This document shows positions 1 through 4,249 of a DNA stretch of 9,455 bases, piece after piece. Both the position numbers and the translations under genes were made by a program. Every line of letters starts with the position of its first letter. Position 1 is the first letter of the stretch. Location: NCBI GenBank assembly GCA_029555925.1, contig JAKPQU010000262.1, forward strand, positions 1 through 9,455. Direction: 5' to 3'. Source of the DNA: Bacillota bacterium (GTDB taxonomy: Bacteria; Eremiobacterota; SpSt-956; JAKJGF01). The notes under the pieces were generated by a model, which saw nothing but the letters and a program-made list of their open reading frames with translations, searched no databases and had not been told where the DNA came from.

Positions 1-168
1 CTTTATTGCCGGCTCTTCTTTTATTTCCCCGAAAGATTTTGACTTTATTGCCGGCTCTTCTTTTATTTCCCCGAAAGATTTTGACTTTATTGCCGGCTCT
101 TCTTTTATTTCCCCGAAAGATTTTGACTTTATTGCCGGCTCTTCTTTTTTTTCCCCGAAAGATTTTGA
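1..168. repeat. 42-bp tandem repeat array (VNTR-like), 4 units visible
   Basis: Four head-to-tail 42-bp units lie at 1-42, 43-84, 85-126 and 127-168. The first three are identical base for base. The fourth differs at one base, changing an Ile codon to Lys on the coding (minus) strand. 42 is a multiple of three, so gain or loss of units keeps the reading frame. The array continues past the left edge, so the total number is unknown. Identity at silent positions points to recent duplication or ongoing homogenisation. Confidence 0.97.
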
Positions 169-570
169 CTTTGTCGGCGGTTCATTTACTGCCGGACTGT
201 ACGTTTCATCTATAAAATCTGGTTTTTTATTTTCTTCCCGAATAATATGTTCTTTTGATGGTGTTTCTTCCAGTAATACTTTCCTTGACCCCGGTCTCAG
301 TGCGCCGGGAGAAGGAGAAATTTCACTCTGAAAAGCTTCTATAAGCATATTATGAACAGGGCTCTTTTCTTTTTTACAGAGATTTTCGTCTTCATTATCC
401 AGTATAGGTATTACTACAGGTCTGTGTTTATGTTCTATTATTAAAGGTTCCTGTTTTGGCGTTTTCTGAGGGTTCAGTATATCATCCAGCGTGATGGGTT
501 TTGGCTTGGACTGCTTCAGAATATGTAGCATCTCATCTGTAGATAACTTCTTCTTTTCATCCTGTTCCAT
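1..570 (-). CDS. Low-complexity charged repeat protein, C-terminus beyond window
   Basis: The open frame reads leftward from ATG at 570 and is still open at base 1, giving 190 residues of a longer protein. The start MEQDEKKKLSTDEML is hydrophilic, with no signal peptide or membrane segment. Residues 1-133 are rich in Lys, Glu and Pro and look largely disordered. From residue 134 a 14-residue unit, KSKSFGEIKEEPAI, repeats at least four times; the first copy has Lys instead of Ile. An AGGGGA motif lies 17 nt upstream of this ATG, rather far. An in-frame TTG two codons earlier would have better spacing (11 nt), so the start is uncertain. A TATAAT-like hexamer lies upstream on this strand (647-642) without a clear -35. 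Function not recognised; the repeat could be a flexible linker or binding array. The coding call rests on the long open frame, biased composition and in-frame repeat. Confidence 0.72.
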   Translation of the reverse strand, partial: MEQDEKKKLSTDEMLHILKQSKPKPITLDDILNPQKTPKQEPLIIEHKHRPVVIPILDNEDENLCKKEKSPVHNMLIEAFQSEISPSPGALRPGSRKVLLEETPSKEHIIREENKKPDFIDETYSPAVNEPPTKSKSFGEKKEEPAIKSKSFGEIKEEPAIKSKSFGEIKEEPAIKSKSFGEIKEEPAIK

Positions 571-684
571 AATCAAATTAAATTTATTCCCCTGATATTT
601 TTTATTACGAGAATTACTTCCCTGTTTGTTTTTAATATTAAATTATAGTTACTTTAATACCTTATTCAGAAATTAAGTGTTTCT

Positions 685-712
685 TGACGCGTAACCCGTG
701 ACGCGTGACACG
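685..712. repeat. Heptamer repeat cluster, four units
   Basis: Four consecutive 7-bp units: TGACGCG, TAACCCG, TGACGCG, TGACACG. This is the reverse-complement orientation of the TYACGCG-type clusters at 976-989, 1091-1111 and 6066-6093. The cluster is GC-rich against an AT-rich background, which makes it stand out. Confidence 0.85.
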
Positions 713-841
713 AGGATTATCTATATATTATACCAGAAATTTTTCTTTAATCCAATACAAGGGATAGTGTTTTTTTATGACAGGCAGATTTACTTTTACA
801 GGAAATTATAATCGATATTTAATTAATTTTCATAATCCAGG

Positions 842-870
842 TTGACTCTCTATTTTTTTAAGGTTAAAAT
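842..870 (+). promoter_or_regulatory. Sigma-70-type promoter
   Basis: TTGACT at 842-847 and TAAAAT at 865-870 are separated by exactly 17 bp; each hexamer matches consensus at five of six positions. Transcription would start near 877 and read rightward. The only downstream gene is at 1165, so the message would have a ~290-nt leader crossing the solo IS256-like end and both direct-repeat copies. No start site has been mapped. Confidence 0.55.
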
Positions 871-891
871 ATCTATGGCATAATATCAGAT

Positions 892-914
892 GGTGTAATA
901 TGTTTTGTGTAAAC
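892..914 (+). mobile_element. Solo IS256-like terminal sequence
   Basis: This 23-bp stretch, containing TTTTGTGTAAAC, matches the left end of the palindromic element at 3931 at 19 of 23 positions, and similarity continues a few bases further right (CTTA then CA). From memory, many IS256-family elements end with TTTACACAAAAT-like sequence, the reverse complement of this core. I find no inverted partner nearby, so it is a remnant or a solo end. Confidence 0.4.
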
Positions 915-932
915 TTATCAGGGAATAAGATA

Positions 933-1019
933 TTACTGACCTGAGTATAAGCATGTAATAAAAGTCTTCCTCCCGTTACGAGTCACGAGAGTTAATACGG
1001 ATTATTTATATTCACCACA
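933..1019. repeat. Direct repeat copy A (two heptamers)
   Basis: This is copy A of a duplicated segment. Its first 43 bases (933-975) align without gaps to 1048-1090 with three differences; both end in TTCCTCCCG. Then come two heptamers, TTACGAG and TCACGAG. The last 30 bases (990-1019) align to 1112-1141 and end in TCACCACA in both copies. Confidence 0.92.
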
Positions 1020-1047
1020 AGATGTTTGCATAACATTTACGACAGAG

Positions 1048-1141
1048 TTATTGACCTGAGCATAAGCATGTAATAAAAGTTTTCCTCCCGTCACGCGTTA
1101 CGCGTCACGAGAGCAAATATGTATTATTTATGCTCACCACA
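1048..1141. repeat. Direct repeat copy B (three heptamers)
   Basis: Copy B is seven bases longer than copy A, and the whole difference is one extra heptamer (TCACGCG, TTACGCG, TCACGAG at 1091-1111). It ends 23 bp before the start codon at 1165, so it forms the immediate leader of that gene. It contains TTGACC followed after 17 bp by TAAAAG, a weak promoter-like pair that I do not call separately. Confidence 0.92.
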
Positions 1142-1164
1142 GTAAATATGTTAGGACTGATTAT

Positions 1165-1761
1165 ATGGAACCTTTGAAACCTGTTGAAATAGGTATAAAT
1201 AAAGCGGGTTTAAATAGATTTTCTGCAGAAGAGCTCAGAAATAGATTTAGAGAAAAGGAAAAAAAATCTGTCCCGGAAGACAGGGGGGGGGCTGAAGAAC
1301 AGTCGGAAGAACAGTCTGATGAACTCTGTAAATCTGAAAAAGATTCTTTTGTCTTTCATTCAAAATCTTCTCTTGTGTTTACCCCTTTAGAAGAAGAAAC
1401 CCCGGAATTTTTCAAACCTTTTCTTAAAAAGCCTGTTATATCGGAATATTTTGAATGTCAACCACGAATTATGAATCATTTGAATAATCTCTTTATGTTT
1501 AAATTAATGTGGTATCTCTGTGAAGAACTTCAGATTAAAGAAAGTCATTCTATTTCTTCTATAATGAATTATTTTTATTACCTGGCTTTATGTCAGAGCC
1601 TTCCATGCCATAATCTTTATTGTTCCCCGGCAAAACCATTAATAGTTTCTGAAAAATATTTTGCCAGAACCATCGGTTTTCCGGAAGAAGGTATATATAA
1701 AATAGATTTAAAACCTGTGATGAAACTGAACAGACATATGGGAAAATTTTTTAACTCTTAA
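1165..1761 (+). CDS. Unknown 198-aa protein with internal G9 tract
   Basis: ATG at 1165 follows an AGGA motif (1153-1156) at 8-nt spacing, and the frame is open to TAA at 1761. I do not recognise the family. Residues 1-65 are strongly charged and probably disordered (EEQSEEQSDE lies within). Residues ~70-198 look folded, with aromatic- and Leu-rich helices around 105-150 and five Cys, two in LPCHNLYC (CHNLYC spacing), with no clear metal site. There is no signal peptide, and the hydrophobic stretch near 108-142 is too broken by polar residues to call a membrane helix. A run of nine G at 1283-1291 sits early in the gene. One more or one fewer G would truncate the protein. The gene stands alone; the nearest downstream feature is the tRNA at 1919. 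Confidence 0.78.
   Translation: MEPLKPVEIGINKAGLNRFSAEELRNRFREKEKKSVPEDRGGAEEQSEEQSDELCKSEKDSFVFHSKSSLVFTPLEEETPEFFKPFLKKPVISEYFECQPRIMNHLNNLFMFKLMWYLCEELQIKESHSISSIMNYFYYLALCQSLPCHNLYCSPAKPLIVSEKYFARTIGFPEEGIYKIDLKPVMKLNRHMGKFFNS
1283..1291 (+). repeat. Poly-G(9) tract inside the 1165-1761 gene
   Basis: Nine consecutive G span codons 40-43 (AGG GGG GGG GCT). With ten G the next codon becomes TGA at once. With eight G the shifted frame runs 32 codons and stops at TAG 1388-1390. Long G runs are rare in such AT-rich DNA and are classic slipped-strand sites, so on/off switching is possible. A sequencing error is the main alternative, though nine G gives the open frame. Confidence 0.9.
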
Positions 1762-1840
1762 ATTTTGTGTAATACCTGTTGAATCCTTATTTCATGGGGA
1801 TTTTATATCAAATATCCTGCACTCTCATAATTTTTGCCGC

Positions 1841-1876
1841 TTGACTTTATTTTTGTACTGTGATATTTTCTATAAT
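1841..1876 (+). promoter_or_regulatory. Possible tRNA promoter elements
   Basis: TTGACT (1841-1846) and TATAAT (1871-1876) lie upstream of the tRNA, but 24 bp apart, too far for a normal pair. With TTGACT the 17-bp partner would be TATTTT at 1864-1869; TATAAT may act with a poor -35. Either would start transcription 35-45 nt before the tRNA. An imperfect inverted repeat (GATATT...AATATC, 1862-1910) overlaps this region. Confidence 0.35.
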
Positions 1877-1918
1877 CTAGGAGGAGATTTTCACAGACAT
1901 ATAGAATATCTTTTCTAA

Positions 1919-1992
1919 CGGGGCGTAGCGCAGGTTGGTAGCGCGCATCCTTCGGGAGGATGAGGCCGGAGGTTCAAGTCCTCTCGCCCCGA
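1919..1992 (+). tRNA. tRNA-Pro, anticodon CGG
   Basis: All cloverleaf parts are present. The acceptor stem CGGGGCG (1919-1925) pairs with CGCCCCG (1985-1991). The D stem is GCGC/GCGC around AGGTTGGTA. The anticodon stem CATCC/GGATG encloses loop TTCGGGA, giving anticodon CGG at 1953-1955. The variable region is AGGCC. The T arm is GGAGG-TTCAAGT-CCTCT with one G-T pair. The C1-G72 pair and A73 fit bacterial tRNA-Pro. No CCA is encoded; TTA follows. It reads CCG codons. The next gene starts 73 bp later on the same strand. Confidence 0.97.
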
Positions 1993-2017
1993 TTATTATT
2001 TCTAAAAAATTAATGAG

Positions 2018-2061
2018 CCTTTTCCAGGATAGTTTTCTTTATTTTTTCGAAAAGGTGGAGG
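2018..2061 (+). promoter_or_regulatory. Leader stem that could mask the SD of the MEDS-GGDEF gene
   Basis: CCTTTTC (2018-2024) is a perfect complement of GAAAAGG (2049-2055), and the right arm overlaps the ribosome-binding site GGTGGAGG (2054-2061) before ATG 2066. Pairing would partly cover the SD. The 24-nt loop is U-rich. I see no separate strong terminator between the tRNA and this gene, so read-through from the tRNA promoter is possible. The stem is AT-rich and may be coincidental. Confidence 0.3.
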
Positions 2062-2065
2062 TTAT

Positions 2066-3187
2066 ATGTCTAATTTTCTTTTATCCTGGGGTAATAGAAG
2101 TGAACGTGTAAATGGTGTTCATCCTGTTTTTTTATATGAACAGGATGAATATTTTATTACAACTGCCGCTTTATTGTTCAAGGCAGCCAGTCAGGAAAAG
2201 TGTTTTTTTCTGGGTGACAGTACTTTTGTAAAGAAAATTAAAGAAAAATTTGACCTTATAAAATTAGAAGAACCTTCCGGAGAGGATGATCCTGTGGAGA
2301 TAAAGGAAGAAAAAAAAGGATCTTCTGCCGAAGAAATTTATCCTCTTGATATTAAAGAACCTGACAGAGTTATTCCGGCTTTTCAGGATATTATTCAAAA
2401 ACTTGAAGGTGAGTCTTTTAAAAAAGCCAGATTTATAATTCAGTCAGAGTGGTTGTTCGATAACTCTGCCTCTATAGATAAGATCCTGTTATATGAAAAA
2501 GAGATTTCTTCATTTCTGGATAAAAACAACGTCATTGTAATAGATTGTTATAAATCATCATCTTTATCAGGGACTGATATGGTTAAATTATTTGCCTGTC
2601 ATGACGGAATTCTTGTTGAAGGAGAGCCTTCATTCAGTTATTTTACAAATTTCAATGAACTTGCATTGAAGGATGTACTTACAGGACTTTATAATGAAAG
2701 ATACCTTCTCGAAAGGATAAGTGAGGAAATATTCAGAGCCAAAAGGTTTAGAAGTTCCTGCTCTCTTATGATGATGAATCTTGAAAAACTGGATGAAATA
2801 AAAAATAACTACGGTCAGAATAAATTTGAGCAAATATGTATAGAGTTTTCTTCTTTACTTCGTAACAGTTTAAGAAGAGTAGATTTAATAGCTACAGTTA
2901 AAAAGAATTGCTTTGTAGTTTTAATGCCTGAAACCAGTAAAAAACGTGCCGTTATGATTGGTGAAAGGATACAGAAGGTTTTTGAACAGAAATTACTGGC
3001 TATGGAAGCTTATGCCGATACAAATATGTTTCTGAAAACCGGTATTTCTAACTTTCCTCTTGATACAAGAGATGCTGAAGAATTAACTGTCCTGGCAGAG
3101 GAAGCTTTATCTGATGCTATGAAGGAAACAGGACACAGAATATGCCTGGCTCATAGAGATAATGACTGGTTCCCTCCATTGGATTAG
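2066..3187 (+). CDS. MEDS-domain protein with degenerate GGDEF domain
   Basis: The 373-aa cytoplasmic protein starts at ATG 2066 behind a strong GGTGGAGG. Residues ~18-190 resemble the MEDS sensory fold (from DcmR): HPVFLYEQDEYF near the start, FIIQSEWLFDN mid-domain, and YEKEISSFLDKNNVIVIDCY then CHDGILVEG at its end. A charged insert (~65-95) interrupts it. Residues ~200-360 are a GGDEF domain, with the family opening DVLTGLYNERYL (203-214). The catalytic GGDEF is replaced by KKNCF (279-283). The metal-binding aspartates are also changed: NLEKLD occupies the usual D-x-D-x-F-K position (N238, E240). RRVD (270-273) sits exactly five residues before the active-site position, as in the inhibitory c-di-GMP I-site. 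I infer a c-di-GMP-binding or purely structural sensor rather than a diguanylate cyclase. The sigma gene starts 18 bp downstream, which implies an operon. Confidence 0.82.
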   Translation: MSNFLLSWGNRSERVNGVHPVFLYEQDEYFITTAALLFKAASQEKCFFLGDSTFVKKIKEKFDLIKLEEPSGEDDPVEIKEEKKGSSAEEIYPLDIKEPDRVIPAFQDIIQKLEGESFKKARFIIQSEWLFDNSASIDKILLYEKEISSFLDKNNVIVIDCYKSSSLSGTDMVKLFACHDGILVEGEPSFSYFTNFNELALKDVLTGLYNERYLLERISEEIFRAKRFRSSCSLMMMNLEKLDEIKNNYGQNKFEQICIEFSSLLRNSLRRVDLIATVKKNCFVVLMPETSKKRAVMIGERIQKVFEQKLLAMEAYADTNMFLKTGISNFPLDTRDAEELTVLAEEALSDAMKETGHRICLAHRDNDWFPPLD

Positions 3188-3205
3188 GTGCGGGGAGATT
3201 TCTCT

Positions 3206-3823
3206 ATGTCACTGAATGATAATGAGATTGTAGACAGGTGTTTAAAAGGTGATCAGGCAGCGTGGAGTGAATTTTACTCTCTCTATCATAATCGTATAAA
3301 ACAGATTGTTTCCTGGAGGAAATGGAGTTTTACCGATGGTGTTATAGAAGAAATAGTACAGGATGTTTTTCTGGATTTAATAAAAGGGTTGAAAGCCTTT
3401 AAAGGCGAATCAACCCTTTTGACTTATATACAGAGAATTACAAAGAACAAGTGTATATCGGCTTTAAGAAAGGAAACTACTGTAAAGAGAAAAGGTGATA
3501 AAGACAGTATTTCCTATGAAGATGTTGAATATAAATCCACTTCTGACCTGAATAAGCCACTGTGCCCCGCCAGTTTCGGTAAACCGGAAGAAACCTTTCT
3601 AAAACTTGAAGAAGCCAGGGTTGTTCGGGCTTCTCTTGAACAGCTTTCGGTCAAATGCAGAGAAATAGTCATGATGAGATACTGTGATGAATTGTCCTAT
3701 GAAGAAATAGGTGAACGCCTGTCAATTCCCGGCGGTACTGTATGCTCCCGTTTAAAGAGGTGTCTCCTCAGACTCTCTGAGATTTACAGTGAAATGTCTT
3801 CAGGATTTAATGTTAAGAGATAA
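3206..3823 (+). CDS. ECF-type RNA polymerase sigma factor
   Basis: The chosen start is ATG 3206, which has GGGGAG (3192-3197) at 8-nt spacing. A GTG at 3188 would lack an SD and abut the previous stop. The 205-aa product has the two ECF domains. Sigma-2 spans ~12-90 (GDQAAWSEFYSLY, then IVQDVFLDLIKGLKAFKGES in the -10-recognition region, then TYIQRITKNKCISALRK). Sigma-4 spans ~135-192 (LEQLSVKCREIVMMRYCDELS and helix-turn-helix LSYEEIGERLSIPGGTVCSR). The linker, 91-134, is Ser/Lys-rich. ECF factors direct RNA polymerase to a small regulon and are usually held by an anti-sigma factor; the zinc-finger protein at 4250 is the obvious candidate. Unusually, 426 bp with a hairpin and a palindromic element separate the two, where sigma/anti-sigma pairs normally touch. 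No matching ECF promoter could be assigned from this sequence alone. Confidence 0.93.
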   Translation: MSLNDNEIVDRCLKGDQAAWSEFYSLYHNRIKQIVSWRKWSFTDGVIEEIVQDVFLDLIKGLKAFKGESTLLTYIQRITKNKCISALRKETTVKRKGDKDSISYEDVEYKSTSDLNKPLCPASFGKPEETFLKLEEARVVRASLEQLSVKCREIVMMRYCDELSYEEIGERLSIPGGTVCSRLKRCLLRLSEIYSEMSSGFNVKR

Positions 3824-3860
3824 ATTTTTTCCATGAAAATTATAGAAAATAAAAATTATA

Positions 3861-3894
3861 AAAAAAGAAAAAAACGGAAGTTTTTTTCTTTTTT
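3861..3894. terminator. Perfect A/T hairpin after the sigma gene
   Basis: The 15-bp arms 3861-3875 (A6 G A7 C) and 3880-3894 are perfectly complementary around a GGAA tetraloop closed by C-G, a GNRA-type loop. The right arm is almost all T, so it supplies both stem and U-tract, which fits intrinsic termination on either strand. It lies 37 bp after the sigma stop codon. If efficient, it would separate the 4250 gene from the sigma transcript. Confidence 0.65.
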
Positions 3895-3930
3895 ATCGAC
3901 TATTAGGGTTGAATAACAAAAAAATATATA

Positions 3931-4217
3931 GAGTGTCAGATATTTTGTGTAAACTTACCATAAACTAAGTACCGTAACAGGTAAAAGGGTATCTATAAAA
4001 AGCTTCTGACTGGCAGGCTCTGGAGAAGAAAAATTAGTTTTTTCTATAGTATTAGAAATTAACCAGTGGTTAATTTATTGTCTGTAAAACAAATTAAATA
4101 AGGCACATTATTTTTCTTCGTAAGAGCCTGGCAGGCAGAAGCTGATAAATGGTTACTAATTTGCCTGTAGCGGTACTAAGGCTTCAACCGGCGTGGGCAC
4201 AAAATTTCTGAAACGTC
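3931..4217. mobile_element. Palindromic MITE-like element with IS256-like ends
   Basis: The outer ends are inverted repeats. The left end (from 3931) carries GTGTCAGATATTTTGTG; the reverse complement of the right end (to 4217) carries GTTTCAGAAATTTTGTG, two mismatches in 17. Inside, 3965-3985 pairs with 4160-4180 (17 of 21 plus a G-U) and 4001-4033 pairs with 4111-4143 (28 of 33), separated by a 15/16-nt unpaired bubble. A 21-bp palindrome, AAATTAACCA-G-TGGTTAATTT, lies near the tip at 4056-4076. All arms share nearly the same axis (~4072). There is no transposase gene inside. The core TTTTGTGTAAAC recurs at 903-914. I could not identify a target-site duplication. A structured RNA is the main alternative for the inner part. 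Confidence 0.5.
3965..4180 (+). ncRNA. Candidate 216-nt long-hairpin RNA (6S-like shape)
   Basis: If transcribed, this would fold as a 21-bp closing stem, a symmetrical 15/16-nt bubble (3986-4000 and 4144-4159), a 33-bp second stem, and an A/U-rich tip with its own small hairpin. Length and layout resemble 6S RNA, which mimics an open promoter through a central bubble; the left bubble strand even reads TATCTATAAA. Against this, I see no clear promoter or conserved 6S sequence, and the IS256-like ends on the same axis favour a mobile foldback element. The strand is assumed from the neighbouring genes. Confidence 0.25.
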
Positions 4218-4236
4218 AAAAAATTCAATCCTTTAT

Positions 4237-4245
4237 AAGGGGTGA
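4237..4245 (+). promoter_or_regulatory. Ribosome-binding site setting the 4250 start
   Basis: AAGGGGTGA lies 4 nt before ATG 4250, with its AAGGGG core 7 nt away. An in-frame GTG at 4193 would extend the protein by 19 residues but lies inside the right end of the palindromic element and has no SD. The family zinc-finger motif begins right after the ATG, so 4250 is preferred. Confidence 0.8.
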
Positions 4246-4249
4246 TATT

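Larger units (their letters stand above)
571..1164. other. Repeat-rich spacer between divergent genes
   Basis: These 594 bases separate the minus-strand gene starting at 570 from the plus-strand gene starting at 1165. I see no convincing gene. The spacer holds three heptamer clusters (near 685, 976 and 1091), a sigma-70-type promoter (842-870), a solo IS256-like end (892-914) and a ~90-bp direct repeat present twice (933-1019, 1048-1141). The rest is A/T-rich sequence with no structure I can name. Confidence 0.8.

Noticed and set aside
1..168. CRISPR-like array
   Set aside because: Units are head to tail with no spacers and lie in frame within a coding sequence; no cas gene is present.
6..215. 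Plus-strand open frame encoding a Leu/Pro repeat protein
   Set aside because: It is the antisense shadow of the tandem repeat. The minus frame is longer, has a plausible start and normal composition; this one is hydrophobic repeats with no SD.
777..845. Small ORF of 22 codons (MTGRFTFTG...)
   Set aside because: The AGGGA upstream is 12 or more bases away, and composition is that of random AT-rich sequence; its stop overlaps the -35 at 842-847. Not supportable.
1919..1992. tRNA as an integration (att) site for a genomic island
   Set aside because: I find no repeated copy of the tRNA 3' end, and no integrase gene is present in the window.
2630..2833. Minus-strand open frame inside the GGDEF domain
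   Set aside because: Shadow of a well-supported gene on the other strand; no start context.
3188..3205. GTG start for the sigma factor
   Set aside because: It abuts the preceding stop without an SD, whereas ATG 3206 has GGGGAG at good spacing.
3918..4225. Target-site duplication flanking the palindromic element
   Set aside because: Both flanks are A-rich (AATATATA and AAAAAATT), and no convincing 8-9-bp duplication can be shown.
4140..4249. Known riboswitch (c-di-GMP-I or II, ZTP) upstream of the FliF-like gene
   Set aside because: A GGGCA and GC-rich folds looked suggestive, but the conserved cores of these classes are absent and the pairing is explained by the palindromic element.
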